Positions 35,380 to 44,848 of a stretch of 46,142 nucleotides of DNA are shown piece by piece. This stretch comes from Marinifaba aquimaris. Lineage in GTDB: Bacteria; Pseudomonadota; Gammaproteobacteria; Enterobacterales; Alteromonadaceae. Numbering within the stretch: position 1 is the first letter of the stretch; every line of letters starts with the position of its first letter. Where the stretch lies: assembly GCF_013328345.1 (NCBI RefSeq), contig NZ_JABULX010000033.1:1-46142 (forward strand), in the 5' to 3' direction. The notes under the pieces were generated by a model. It was given only the letters and a program-made list of their open reading frames with translations. It was not told where the DNA came from and made no database searches. Position numbers and translations under genes: made by a program.

Positions 35380-37302
35380 ATGAGTATCTTTAGACGCTTA
35401 TTAGTCCGAAACCTGATCACTTTCCTGATATTAGTTTTCTCATTTATGTTTACTTTTTGTTTGATCGTTTCAGATCACATTAATGAAAAACAAAATCAAC
35501 ATAGCCAAATATTAAAACGCATCATAGACAGCTACCAAATTGTTGATGCCAAAGTCTTGGCAAAAAACTTAAAGGCCTCTTTTGATTATTCGCAACTTAC
35601 GATAAAAGATGGTCAAGGTGCCTCTTTGTATAGTTATCAAGATGATGGTGCATCAAGCTCGTTAGGGCATACCCTGCTAAGTAACCTATCCTACTTACCT
35701 GAAGAAAAAATGGTACGTAGTAAAAAACACGAATTAGCCATTACTTATCAATTGCGATTCAAACAAGAGCTCAATTTATTTGATAGCACTTTCTACTCTT
35801 CTCTTCTGATCACCCTAGTCGTACTTATCTTACTGAGTATATCTATCAGGCAACTTATTCAACACATTGTTAGACGTTCTGTCGCTAACATCTCCAATAT
35901 GCTTAATAATTTAAGTAAGGAAGAAGATAGTGATGCCGTCATTCAAAGCTTGCCTGAAGAGTTTCTTCCTTTAACAGAGTCTTTGGAGCAGTTACAAAGT
36001 AATTTCGAAAAGAAACTTTCAGTCACCAGAGCTACTGCGGATAGTTATAAAGTTAACGCAACCAGAGATGAGTTAACGGGACTTAAAAATAGAATCAGTT
36101 TTGTCGAGTACTTTGAAGAAAGGCTACAAAATATTGATAACTTAGATTTCGGTACACTTGCGGTTACACGTGCCACTGAGTTAAACGCAATCAACCAAAA
36201 TAGAGGTTACAGCGCCGGTGATGAATATATCACAGAGCTTGCCAATACAATTCAACGCGTGGTTAACACTTACCAAAATGCTGAAGTTTATCGTTTAAAT
36301 GGCTCTGATTTTGCGGTACTTCTACCAAGCGTAACTGCCAAAGAAGCTGAAAACTTTGCCATTAACTTGCAAGGTCGCTTAGGCGAACTGCAACAAAACA
36401 TTGAAACAGACTCTATTGCTTACACAGGTTTAGTCGCCTATGAAGCAGGGCGTCCACTCGGTGAGCTATTAGCATTAACAGACACTGCGGTTTGTATTGC
36501 TCAAACGAAATACGCCAATGCGTGGCATATTCAAACTGATATATCAGTACTTGAGAATGTCAGTGCAAAATACGGTAACCAAAACTGGCGTGAAGTTATC
36601 GAGCAAGTGATCGATAACAAAAAAGTAGTGCTCTATTATCAGCCGATTCAACCGACCAACAAAAATTCAAAAGTTTATTCAGAAGTACTGGCCCGCTTTA
36701 CTAATGAAGATGATCAGGTTTTACCAACCGCTTCATTTATCGCGATGGCAGAAAAAATGGATAAGATCATCTTTGTTGATAAACTCATTGTTGAGCAAAC
36801 GATGAACCTAATCCAAGAGCGTGGCTTACAAAGCCAGTATTTTGGTATCAACATTACTTCCAAATCTGCGCATGACGAGCAATTTGCTATTTGGCTTGAA
36901 CGCAGATTACTACGTGACCCAGCAATTGCCTCTAAAATTGTATTCGAAGTAACTGAGTTTGGTATGCAGCAAAACATGTCTGCCTCTAAGCGCTTCCTCG
37001 ATATGGTTCACAGAACGGGTGCTCGTGTTACCGTAGAGCGCTTTGGTATGGGGATGACATCATTTAAGTTCTTCAGAGACTTAAAACCTGACTTTATCAA
37101 AATGGATGGTAGCTATAGCCGAGGCGTTGATGAAGATAAGAATAATCAATATTTCTTACGAGTTATCGTCGACCTCGCTCACCGTTTAGGGGTTAATGTC
37201 ATCGCGGAAAGTGTTGAGACGCAAGAAGAGAAACACGCGCTTGAACAACTCTTTGTTGATGGCACACAAGGTTACTTTATCGGCAAACCCGTCGAATTTT
37301 AA
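35380..37302 (+). CDS. csrD: CsrD/MshH-like degenerate GGDEF-EAL protein
   Basis: A 640-residue membrane protein (E. coli CsrD 646). TM segments lie near residues 10-32 and 145-165, followed by a HAMP-like region, a GGDEF domain and an EAL domain. The GGDEF signature is NGSDF at 307-311 and the stretch RLNGSDFAVLLPSVTAKEAE parallels the E. coli CsrD segment around HRSDFAALLP. The EAL signature is EVL at 435-437. The cyclase motif is therefore inactive, and phosphodiesterase activity is doubtful. CsrD targets CsrB/C small RNAs for RNase E decay; MshH is the homologue beside MSHA pilus genes in relatives. Neither mre nor msh genes are adjacent here. A perfect terminator follows. Confidence 0.85.
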   Translation: MSIFRRLLVRNLITFLILVFSFMFTFCLIVSDHINEKQNQHSQILKRIIDSYQIVDAKVLAKNLKASFDYSQLTIKDGQGASLYSYQDDGASSSLGHTLLSNLSYLPEEKMVRSKKHELAITYQLRFKQELNLFDSTFYSSLLITLVVLILLSISIRQLIQHIVRRSVANISNMLNNLSKEEDSDAVIQSLPEEFLPLTESLEQLQSNFEKKLSVTRATADSYKVNATRDELTGLKNRISFVEYFEERLQNIDNLDFGTLAVTRATELNAINQNRGYSAGDEYITELANTIQRVVNTYQNAEVYRLNGSDFAVLLPSVTAKEAENFAINLQGRLGELQQNIETDSIAYTGLVAYEAGRPLGELLALTDTAVCIAQTKYANAWHIQTDISVLENVSAKYGNQNWREVIEQVIDNKKVVLYYQPIQPTNKNSKVYSEVLARFTNEDDQVLPTASFIAMAEKMDKIIFVDKLIVEQTMNLIQERGLQSQYFGINITSKSAHDEQFAIWLERRLLRDPAIASKIVFEVTEFGMQQNMSASKRFLDMVHRTGARVTVERFGMGMTSFKFFRDLKPDFIKMDGSYSRGVDEDKNNQYFLRVIVDLAHRLGVNVIAESVETQEEKHALEQLFVDGTQGYFIGKPVEF

Positions 37303-37311
37303 TAAAACGAA

Positions 37312-37340
37312 AACCTGCCCTCGGCAGGTTTTTCTTTTTT
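37312..37340 (+). terminator. Terminator after csrD
   Basis: AACCTGCC (37312-37319) and GGCAGGTT (37323-37330) form a perfect 8-bp stem with a 3-base loop, followed by TTTCTTTTTT. It begins 10 bases after the csrD stop. Confidence 0.9.
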
Positions 37341-37450
37341 GGCGATAAAATGCAGTAAATCCCTACCCTACATAAGTTGTTAAATACTTCATAAAAAAGG
37401 ATAATAGCGGATTATTTGATCTGATTATATCGCCACTGCATTTAACCCTT

Positions 37451-38035
37451 ATGACTGAATATATCCTGCTTTTACTGGCCACAGTATTAGTAAACAATTT
37501 CGTCTTAGTAAAATTTCTCGGCCTCTGCCCTTTTATGGGGGTTTCGGGTCGTGTTGAGACGGCTGTCGGCATGTCGCTGGCGACTACATTTGTATTAACA
37601 CTCGCTTCATTTACCAGTTATTTAATTAATAACTACATACTACAACCGCTGGATCTTACATTTCTACGAACTCTGTCTTTTATTCTAGTGATAGCAGTGG
37701 TTGTACAATTTACAGAGATGTTACTACATAAAACCCAACCAACACTTTATCGTTTACTCGGTATTTTCCTACCACTCATAACCACTAACTGCGCTGTTTT
37801 GGGTGTAGCCCTATTGAATGTTAACGAACAACACAATGCCATCGAGTCAATTATTTATGGTTTCGGTGCTGCAATCGGCTTTTCGTTAGTATTAATTTTA
37901 TTTGCCGCTATTCGAGAGCGACTCGCTGCCGCTGACATTCCGAAATCATTTCAAGGCACTGCTATTGCAATGGTAACCGCAGGTTTAATGTCACTCGCAT
38001 TTATGGGCTTTACAGGATTAATTAAATTGTCATGA
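37451..38035 (+). CDS. rsxA: Rnf/Rsx complex subunit A
   Basis: A 194-residue, six-helix inner-membrane subunit of the ion-translocating ferredoxin:NAD+ oxidoreductase (Rnf; Rsx in E. coli, where it also helps reduce SoxR). [20 protein letters not shown] and [14 protein letters not shown] are the two conserved inverted-repeat segments shared with RsxE and holding the membrane iron site cysteines. It is first gene of rsxABCDGE; its stop overlaps the rsxB start (ATGA). Confidence 0.97.
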   Translation: MTEYILLLLATVLVNNFVLVKFLGLCPFMGVSGRVETAVGMSLATTFVLTLASFTSYLINNYILQPLDLTFLRTLSFILVIAVVVQFTEMLLHKTQPTLYRLLGIFLPLITTNCAVLGVALLNVNEQHNAIESIIYGFGAAIGFSLVLILFAAIRERLAAADIPKSFQGTAIAMVTAGLMSLAFMGFTGLIKLS

Positions 38036-38595
38036 CCCTAATTAGTGCACTTATCGTATTAGGCGTATTAGCGCTTATTTTTGGCTCTATTTTGGGCTAC
38101 GCGGCTATAAAATATAAGGTTGATGCCGATCCGCTTGTCGATCAAATAGATGAGATATTACCTCAAACTCAGTGTGGTCAATGTGGGTATCCAGGTTGTA
38201 AACCTTATGCTCAAGCCATTGCAGATGGAGACGACATCAATAAATGTCCACCAGGTGGTGATAATACTATTCACAAGATAGCGGATCTAACGGGTAGAGA
38301 ATATACCCCACTTGCAGGTACTGAAAGTGATGATGTCGCAGAGGAAGTCAAAAAAGTCGCTTACATCCGAGAAGATGAGTGCATTGGGTGCACTAAATGC
38401 ATTCAGGCTTGTCCAGTAGATGCCATTGTTGGCGCATCTAAAGCGATGCACACAGTCATTACGGATGAGTGTACTGGATGTGATTTATGTGTAGACCCCT
38501 GCCCTGTGGATTGCATTGACATGCTACCTTTAGCGCAAACGACACAAAGCTGGAAATGGCAACTAGACGCCATACCTGTTAAGCAAGTTCACTAG
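38032..38595 (+). CDS. rsxB: Rnf/Rsx complex subunit B (ferredoxin-like)
   Basis: A 187-residue electron-input subunit: an N-terminal membrane anchor, then a CGQCGYPGC cluster-binding motif (with a later Cys in NKCPPGG), then two ferredoxin motifs [12 protein letters not shown] and [12 protein letters not shown], giving three [4Fe-4S] sites. It lies inside the operon with a 4-base overlap with rsxA and a 9-base gap to rsxC. Confidence 0.97.
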   Translation: MTLISALIVLGVLALIFGSILGYAAIKYKVDADPLVDQIDEILPQTQCGQCGYPGCKPYAQAIADGDDINKCPPGGDNTIHKIADLTGREYTPLAGTESDDVAEEVKKVAYIREDECIGCTKCIQACPVDAIVGASKAMHTVITDECTGCDLCVDPCPVDCIDMLPLAQTTQSWKWQLDAIPVKQVH

Positions 38596-38604
38596 GAAGT
38601 TAAA

Positions 38605-41208
38605 GTGGCTCACTCATTACTAGAAAAAATTAAATCAGGTGTTCTGTGGGACTTTCCCGGTGGCGTTCATCCACCAGAGCGCAAGTCAATGTCAATCACA
38701 GATTCAGTTGATACATTGCCGCTAACCGATTACTACTATGTGCCATTGAAGCAACACATAGGTGTGTACAGTGAATTAAGAGTTAAAGTCGGTGACAAAG
38801 TAAAAAAAGGCCAAGCTTTAACCTTTTCTAACCATAATATGGCCGTGCCAGTTCATGCACCAACGTCAGGTGAAATCATTGAAATTGGCGAACATGTTTC
38901 ATCTCACGCCTCTGGTATCCCTGAAAAAACAGTAACTATCAAATCTGATGGTCTAGATGAAAGTATCGAATTACAACCGCAATCACACTTTCATACTCAA
39001 TCTAAAGAAAGCATCATCAAAGCCTTGCAAGAGGCAGGGATAACAGGCTTAGGTGGTGCAGGTTTCCCTACTCACGTAAAACAACAAGCACAAGATATTG
39101 AATATTTGCTTATCAATGGTGTGGAGTGTGAGCCTTATATCACTGCCGATGATATGTTAATGCGAAACTATGCAGATGAGATAGTACACGGTATCGAAGT
39201 GCTTGCTCACTTGCTAGAGCCAAAGCTGGTAGTGATTGCCATTGAGGATAATAAACCAGAAGCAATAGCAGCGCTCGATGAAGCATGTAAAGACAAACAG
39301 CAGTTTATTGTAAGAAAGATCCCAACCAAATATCCAGCTGGTGGAGAAAAGCAACTTATTCAAGTCCTAACAGGTAAACAAGTACCAAAAGGCAGCCCAC
39401 CTGCTGCTTTAGGTATTGTTTCGCAAAACGTAGGTACTTGCTATGCGATTTACAAAGCAATATACACGGGTGAACCACTCATTGAACGAATAGTAACGAT
39501 CACGGGAGAAAACCTCGATAAGCCACAAAATGTATGGGCTCGTATTGGAACTCCCGTTGAACACCTCTTGAATACGGCCGGTTATCATCCAGAAGATATC
39601 AATGCACAAAAGCTGGTAATGGGTGGCCCAATGATGGGCTTTAATCTTCACTCAGCTCAGGTACCTGTGACTAAAAGTACCAACTGTATTATTGCACCAA
39701 CTCAACAAGAACTGCCGCCAGCACCTCCAGAAAAAGCATGTATACGCTGTAGTGATTGTGCTGATGCGTGCCCTGCATCTTTACTGCCACAGCAACTTTA
39801 TTGGCACAGTTCAGCCAAAGAATATGACAAAGCACAGGATTTAAACCTATTTGATTGTATTGAATGTGGAGCCTGTGCATTTGTATGCCCAAGCGATATT
39901 CCTCTGGTTCAATACTATCGACAAGCAAAAGCAGAAATACGCCAAGCTGAAGTCGAGCAAGAAAAAGCGGAACAGGCAAAGAAGCGATTTGAAGCAAGAG
40001 CAGAACGTCTTGAAAAAGAAAAAGAAGCACGGCTAGCTAAACACAAAAAAGCAGCTGAGAATCGCAAAAAAGCAATGCAAAGTGACCCAAGTGCGCAAGA
40101 TAAAGTAGCAGCGGCACTTGCTAGAGTCCAAGCTAAAAAAGCTGAGCAAACTGAGAACAACACAGATAGTGCTCAAAGCACGGTAAAATCTAAAGCAGAG
40201 CAAGCCATTGAACTTGCCAAGGCTAAACGCCTTGCAAAACAGGGCGAAACGAAAACAAGCGAAGAATTTTCGAATACTAACGATAATGAAAACGCAAGCG
40301 ACAACAAGTCTAAAGCGCAAGCTGCTATCGAGCGCGCCAAAGCAAAACGCTTAGCCAAACAAGCTGCTCAGGCACAAGCTGAAAACACCGAAGCTGATGC
40401 GAATATTACAGGTGCACAAAATACAACTGACGCTCAATCAGATACTAAAGCAGATACGAAGTCAGTTGCAAAAGCGGCTATTGAGCGCGCCAAAGCAAAA
40501 CGTTTAGCCAAGCAAGCTGCACAGACTCAAGCTGAAAATACCGAAGCTGATGCGAATACTACAGGTGCACAAAATACAACTGATGCTCAACCAGATACTA
40601 AATCAGTTGCACAAGCGGCTATTGAGCGCGCCAAAGCAAAACGCTTAGCCAAACAAAATGCACAGGCCCAAGCTGAAAATACCGAAGCTGATGCGAATAC
40701 TACAGGTGCACAAAATACAACTGACGCTCAATCAGATACTAAAGCAGATACGAAGTCAGTTGCAAAAGCGGCTATTGAGCGCGCCAAAGCAAAACCCTTA
40801 GCAAAAGAGGCGCAGCAAATTCAGACAGAGCATGATGAAGCTAACGCAAGTGAACCAAAATTAGAAGAAAATAACGATAAATCGCTACAAGCTGCATCTT
40901 CCGCAAGTGACACTAAGGCGAAAGCACAAGCGGCAATAGCTAAAGCGAAAGCTCGTCGTCAACAGTCTGATGATAATGCTGAAATGAATAATGCAACGCA
41001 AGCAACTCATGAGCATGTAGATATTAGCTCTGATAATAAAGCGAAAGCCCGCGCTGCTATAGAAAGAGCAAAAGCGAGAAGGCAGCAAGCAGAACAACAA
41101 ACAAATGAAGCTGCTAGTGTCGAAGAAAACGACCACGACAGTGAACAGAAAGTACGTATTAAAGCCGCAATTGCTAAAGCAAAAGCGAAAAGAGAACAAG
41201 GCCAATAA
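38605..41208 (+). CDS. rsxC: Rnf/Rsx complex subunit C with long repeat tail
   Basis: An 867-residue peripheral subunit, predicted to bind NADH/FMN. It starts at GTG 38605 with AGGAAG upstream. Residues 1-440 are the conserved core: WDFPGGVHPPERK, then GLGGAGFPTHVK, then two ferredoxin motifs at Cys379 (CIRCSDCADACP) and Cys418 (CIECGACAFVCP). Residues about 440-867 are a charged Ala/Lys/Glu/Gln tail built of repeats carrying KAAIERAKAKRLAKQ, longer than in E. coli RsxC (740 residues). At DNA level, units starting at 40342, 40495, 40636 and 40789 are nearly identical (periods 153, 141, 153). Its last base overlaps the rsxD start. Confidence 0.95.
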   Translation: MAHSLLEKIKSGVLWDFPGGVHPPERKSMSITDSVDTLPLTDYYYVPLKQHIGVYSELRVKVGDKVKKGQALTFSNHNMAVPVHAPTSGEIIEIGEHVSSHASGIPEKTVTIKSDGLDESIELQPQSHFHTQSKESIIKALQEAGITGLGGAGFPTHVKQQAQDIEYLLINGVECEPYITADDMLMRNYADEIVHGIEVLAHLLEPKLVVIAIEDNKPEAIAALDEACKDKQQFIVRKIPTKYPAGGEKQLIQVLTGKQVPKGSPPAALGIVSQNVGTCYAIYKAIYTGEPLIERIVTITGENLDKPQNVWARIGTPVEHLLNTAGYHPEDINAQKLVMGGPMMGFNLHSAQVPVTKSTNCIIAPTQQELPPAPPEKACIRCSDCADACPASLLPQQLYWHSSAKEYDKAQDLNLFDCIECGACAFVCPSDIPLVQYYRQAKAEIRQAEVEQEKAEQAKKRFEARAERLEKEKEARLAKHKKAAENRKKAMQSDPSAQDKVAAALARVQAKKAEQTENNTDSAQSTVKSKAEQAIELAKAKRLAKQGETKTSEEFSNTNDNENASDNKSKAQAAIERAKAKRLAKQAAQAQAENTEADANITGAQNTTDAQSDTKADTKSVAKAAIERAKAKRLAKQAAQTQAENTEADANTTGAQNTTDAQPDTKSVAQAAIERAKAKRLAKQNAQAQAENTEADANTTGAQNTTDAQSDTKADTKSVAKAAIERAKAKPLAKEAQQIQTEHDEANASEPKLEENNDKSLQAASSASDTKAKAQAAIAKAKARRQQSDDNAEMNNATQATHEHVDISSDNKAKARAAIERAKARRQQAEQQTNEAASVEENDHDSEQKVRIKAAIAKAKAKREQGQ
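40342..40800 (+). repeat. Near-identical tandem repeats inside rsxC
   Basis: Three units of 153, 141 and 153 bases with very few differences; the 12-base length change removes four codons (Lys-Ala-Asp-Thr). The fourth unit start reads Lys-Pro where the others read Lys-Arg. Further, more diverged copies of the same protein motif lie on both sides (from about 40180 to 41200). Confidence 0.85.
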
Positions 41209-42269
41209 TGAGTTTTAAACTAGCTAGCTCTCCACATACACGCAAAAACAACAAAACAGGCAATGTAATGTTGCAAGTGGGTATTGCCTGTATTCCTGGC
41301 ATCGCCACCCAAGTTTATTATTTTGGCATGGGTGTGCTCATTCAAATACTACTTTGTTGTCTAGTCGCAGTCCTGACAGAAGCCATTTGTCTTAAACTGC
41401 GAAACCGCCCTATTAAGCATTACCTAGATGATAACTCAGCGGTATTATCTGCGCTGCTATTAGCCATTTGCTTACCACCACTTGCACCTTGGTGGGTTGC
41501 AACAATTGGTACCATTTTCGCAATAGCACTGGTAAAACATGCCTTTGGTGGTTTAGGACAAAACATTTTCAATCCGGCAATGGCAGGTTATGTTGTATTA
41601 CTTATCTCTTTCCCATTATCCATGACATCTTGGTTGCCGGCCGCCAGCTTGATCCAGTATGACCTTTCGATAACCGATACTTTGTATACCATTTTCACCG
41701 GTTACACGACTCAAGGTTATTCCGTTAGTCAACTTATTGCAGATATTGACGGATTTACTATGGCCACACCTTTAGATGCGGTTAAGACGGGCATCACTGC
41801 AGGCTATACCAGTGATGAAATATTAGCAGGCAACCTATTTGATAATGGCTCTGGTATCGGTTGGATGCAGGTCAATATTGCCTATTTGCTAGGTGGCTTA
41901 TATTTACTAAAAACTAAATTTATAAAATGGCAAATCCCTGTGTCTTTCATAGCCAGTTTGACCTTCTTTTGCCTATTAGCACAAGGTGTAAGCACAGATA
42001 CTGTAGCACCTGTTTGGATACACCTAACCTCTGGTGCGACTATGTTAGCCGCATTTTTTATTCTTACTGATCCTGTATCTGCATCGACAACTAACAAAGG
42101 TCGCTTAGTATATGGCGCGCTGGTTGGCTTTTTTGTATTCGCCATCAGAACTTGGGGTGGCTACCCTGATGCCGTTGCTTTTGCTGTTTTACTGGCAAAT
42201 ATGTGTGTTCCATTGATTGACTATTACACTCAACCGAGAGTTTACGGCCATACAGAGGTGAACAAATGA
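41208..42269 (+). CDS. rsxD: Rnf/Rsx complex subunit D
   Basis: A 353-residue membrane subunit with covalently bound FMN. TMATPLDAVKTG carries the flavinylated Thr at residue 187, the same number as reported for Vibrio cholerae RnfD. Helices include GLGQNIFNPAMAGYVVLLIS and the C-terminal LANMCVPLIDYYTQPRVYG. It overlaps rsxC by one base and rsxG by four. Confidence 0.97.
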   Translation: MSFKLASSPHTRKNNKTGNVMLQVGIACIPGIATQVYYFGMGVLIQILLCCLVAVLTEAICLKLRNRPIKHYLDDNSAVLSALLLAICLPPLAPWWVATIGTIFAIALVKHAFGGLGQNIFNPAMAGYVVLLISFPLSMTSWLPAASLIQYDLSITDTLYTIFTGYTTQGYSVSQLIADIDGFTMATPLDAVKTGITAGYTSDEILAGNLFDNGSGIGWMQVNIAYLLGGLYLLKTKFIKWQIPVSFIASLTFFCLLAQGVSTDTVAPVWIHLTSGATMLAAFFILTDPVSASTTNKGRLVYGALVGFFVFAIRTWGGYPDAVAFAVLLANMCVPLIDYYTQPRVYGHTEVNK

Positions 42270-42883
42270 TAAAGCAAGTAAAAAAATCAAGCTTGGTATT
42301 AGCCGCCTTTGCATTAGCTTCAACGGCATTAGTAACATTGGTGCACATCTTTACCGCTCCTAAAATTGCAGAGCAACAAGCATTAGCGCAAATTAAAGTA
42401 CTTGATGAAATTATTGATAGGGAAAGCTACAACAATGATTTAGCTAACGATTGCGTCATCACTTCTGATGAAAATGGTAAAGCAATCAAGGTTTTTAGAG
42501 CAAGAAAAGACGGTATACCTGTGGCGATAGCAACTGAGGTCATCGTACTCGACGGCTATAACGGCCGAATGGATTTAATTCTGGCACTTGATATCAACTC
42601 TAAAGTATTAGGTACGCGTACTACCTTCCATCAAGAAACCCCAGGCCTTGGGGATAAAATTGAAATTAAACGCTCAGATTGGATCACCAAATTCAATGAC
42701 AATGAAGTAAATGGTGAAGATGATTCTCGCTGGGCAGTCAGAAAAGATGGCGGTATGTTTGATCAATTCACAGGTGCAACGATTACACCTAGAGCTATTG
42801 TCAAAGGACTAAAGCGCACCATTTTATGGCATCAGCAAGAACAAGGTAATTTGTTCGATTTAACCAGCAACTGCGAGAAATAA
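42266..42883 (+). CDS. rsxG: Rnf/Rsx complex subunit G
   Basis: A 205-residue subunit with one N-terminal membrane helix and a periplasmic FMN domain. [13 protein letters not shown] carries the flavinylated Thr172. [10 protein letters not shown] is the other family block. It overlaps the rsxD stop (ATGA) and is followed by rsxE after one base. Confidence 0.97.
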   Translation: MIKQVKKSSLVLAAFALASTALVTLVHIFTAPKIAEQQALAQIKVLDEIIDRESYNNDLANDCVITSDENGKAIKVFRARKDGIPVAIATEVIVLDGYNGRMDLILALDINSKVLGTRTTFHQETPGLGDKIEIKRSDWITKFNDNEVNGEDDSRWAVRKDGGMFDQFTGATITPRAIVKGLKRTILWHQQEQGNLFDLTSNCEK

Positions 42884-42884
42884 T

Positions 42885-43592
42885 ATGACACCTATTCAAG
42901 AGCTAAGCTGGCAAGGGCTTTGGAAAAACAATCCTGCATTGGTACAAATGTTAGGCTTATGCCCTCTTCTCGCCGTTACTAATACAACTATTAACGGTTT
43001 GGGGTTAGGTATAGCAACCTTATTTGTAATGATAAGCTCAAATATCACCGTTTCGATTGTCAGAAACTGGGTTCCAAGTGAAATTCGCATTCCAGTGTTT
43101 GTGATGATCATTGCATCATTGGTTACCATTATCCAACTCTTAATGAATGCCTATACATATGAACTGTATCAGACATTAGGTATCTTTATTCCACTTATAG
43201 TCACCAATTGCGCCATTATTGGTCGTGCAGAAGCTTTTGCATCTAAAAATAATATTAAATTATCTGCAATAGATGGTTTGATGATGGGGCTTGGTTTCTT
43301 ATTTGTATTAGTCATATTGGGTGCCATACGCGAAATATTAGGTTCAGGGACGCTGCTTGCAGGCGCAGACTTGCTTTTAGGCCCAATAGCGCAAACATGG
43401 ACTGTCGAGATATTCAGAGCGGATGAATCTTTTCTGGCTGCAATATTGCCACCAGGTGCATTTATCTTAATGGGCTTGATCATTGCCGTTAAAAATATGT
43501 TGAACAAGCGTATTGAAAAGTTAGTCGTTGGTGAGCAAAAAACACAAAAAGCAGAACGAGTCAGAGTCACCGCTGATAATATCTCTAGTTAA
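42885..43592 (+). CDS. rsxE: Rnf/Rsx complex subunit E
   Basis: A 235-residue, six-helix partner of Rsx[20 protein letters not shown] and [18 protein letters not shown] are the conserved cysteine-containing segments. It is last gene of the rsx operon. Its stop codon is part of an inverted repeat (43590-43621) that precedes nth. Confidence 0.97.
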   Translation: MTPIQELSWQGLWKNNPALVQMLGLCPLLAVTNTTINGLGLGIATLFVMISSNITVSIVRNWVPSEIRIPVFVMIIASLVTIIQLLMNAYTYELYQTLGIFIPLIVTNCAIIGRAEAFASKNNIKLSAIDGLMMGLGFLFVLVILGAIREILGSGTLLAGADLLLGPIAQTWTVEIFRADESFLAAILPPGAFILMGLIIAVKNMLNKRIEKLVVGEQKTQKAERVRVTADNISS

Positions 43593-43621
43593 TCACTTCT
43601 CTTTATTAATTTAAGTGATTA
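43590..43621. promoter_or_regulatory. Inverted repeat between rsxE and nth
   Basis: TAATCACTT (43590-43598) is the exact reverse complement of AAGTGATTA (43613-43621), with a 14-base loop. There is no T-run, so it is not a standard terminator. It may be an operator or a weak transcript end, and it separates nth from the rsx genes. Confidence 0.4.
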
Positions 43622-43651
43622 CAAGTTCTAAAACAGTGTTGAGTATTTAGC

Positions 43652-44332
43652 ATGGAAAAAACCATTACTAAAAAAGAAAAAGTATCGGCAATCATCAATA
43701 TCCTTGATGATTTATACCCAGAATTACCGATCCCACTCGATCATAAAGATCCCTATACATTGCTCATTGCAGTTTTACTCTCTGCCCAATGTACAGATGA
43801 AAGAGTTAATCAAATTACACCAAAATTATTTGCTCGAGCGGATAACCCTTTTGATATGGTGCTACTTACAATTGATGAAATAAAGGCCATTATTAAGCCA
43901 TGTGGTTTATCTCCAATGAAATCAAAAGGGATTTGGCATTTATCAGATATGATCATCAAACAACACAATGGTGAAGTACCGCAAGATTTTGCTGCATTAG
44001 AAGCGATGCCGGGCGTTGGTCATAAAACGGCATCAGTGGTGATGGCACAAGCTTTTGGTGTACCCGCTTTTCCTGTTGATACACATATTCACCGGTTAAT
44101 GTATCGCTGGGGCTTATCAAATGGAAAAAGTGTTGAACAAACAGAAAAAGATGCAAAGCGCTTATTTCCAAAAGACAGGTGGAATGGCCTACACCTACAG
44201 ATCATCTACTACGGAAGAGAGTACTGCCCTGCGAGGGGTTTTTCCTTAGATAAATGTATCATCACACGTGAGTATGGTCGTAAAAGCTTTATTAATGAAG
44301 TTCTAAAAGAACAAGCAAAAAAGAAAAGGTAA
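43652..44332 (+). CDS. nth: Endonuclease III, iron-sulfur-ligand-deficient type
   Basis: A 226-residue HhH-GPD DNA glycosylase/AP lyase for oxidised pyrimidines. The helix-hairpin-helix [18 protein letters not shown] holds the catalytic Lys125, and VDTHIHR the catalytic Asp143. The C-terminal [4Fe-4S] loop is altered: E. coli Nth has C-x6-C-x2-C-x5-C, but here only Cys192 and Cys202 remain, with Leu199 and Tyr208 at the other two ligand positions, so a normal cluster should not form. Overall wording ([31 protein letters not shown]) recalls the Bacteroidetes-type Nth from memory. It occupies the usual position after rsxE. Confidence 0.93.
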   Translation: MEKTITKKEKVSAIINILDDLYPELPIPLDHKDPYTLLIAVLLSAQCTDERVNQITPKLFARADNPFDMVLLTIDEIKAIIKPCGLSPMKSKGIWHLSDMIIKQHNGEVPQDFAALEAMPGVGHKTASVVMAQAFGVPAFPVDTHIHRLMYRWGLSNGKSVEQTEKDAKRLFPKDRWNGLHLQIIYYGREYCPARGFSLDKCIITREYGRKSFINEVLKEQAKKKR

Positions 44333-44400
44333 TCACTCGATTACCAATAAATAAGCTACACAACTATTCAATTACAGTCATTCATTCTAAAGGTTCAATG

Positions 44401-44790
44401 ATGAGATTAATGCACACTATGTTAAGAGTTGGTGATTTAGACCGCTCTATTAGTTTTTACACTAATATTTTAGGCATGAAAGAACTTAAACGCAGTGAGA
44501 ATGAAGAGTACAAATATACTTTATCATTCCTTGGCTATGACAGTATCGAGTCATCAACTGTACTTGAATTAACTTATAATTGGGGTATTGATAGTTATGA
44601 TCACGGCCAAGCTTATGGACATATAGCAATTGGCGTAGATGATATTTATACAACCTGCCAATTATTAAAAGACAAAGGTTGTGTTATTAGCCGAGAACCG
44701 GGTCCGGTTAAAGGTGGAACAACAGTAATTGCTTTTATCAAAGACCCCGATGGTTACAGTATTGAACTTATTCAAGAAGGATCTAACTAG
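44401..44790 (+). CDS. gloA: Lactoylglutathione lyase (glyoxalase I)
   Basis: A 129-residue metalloenzyme converting the methylglyoxal-glutathione hemithioacetal to S-lactoylglutathione. [20 protein letters not shown] is the family start, hence the ATG at 44401 in preference to the adjacent ATG at 44398. Metal ligands are in LMHTM (His), VLELTYNWG (Glu), [10 protein letters not shown] (His) and YSIELIQE (Glu). A vicinal-oxygen-chelate fold of normal length. Confidence 0.96.
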   Translation: MRLMHTMLRVGDLDRSISFYTNILGMKELKRSENEEYKYTLSFLGYDSIESSTVLELTYNWGIDSYDHGQAYGHIAIGVDDIYTTCQLLKDKGCVISREPGPVKGGTTVIAFIKDPDGYSIELIQEGSN

Positions 44791-44848
44791 TTTAATACCT
44801 CGTACTGATCTATGCTTTATTAATCAACAAGCTAGGTTAGCAAAATAA

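Noticed and set aside
39689-41205. Several long antisense or shifted frames inside rsxC
   Set aside because: They arise from the repetitive Ala/Lys codons of the RsxC tail; composition is Phe/Cys/Leu-rich low complexity with no start signals.
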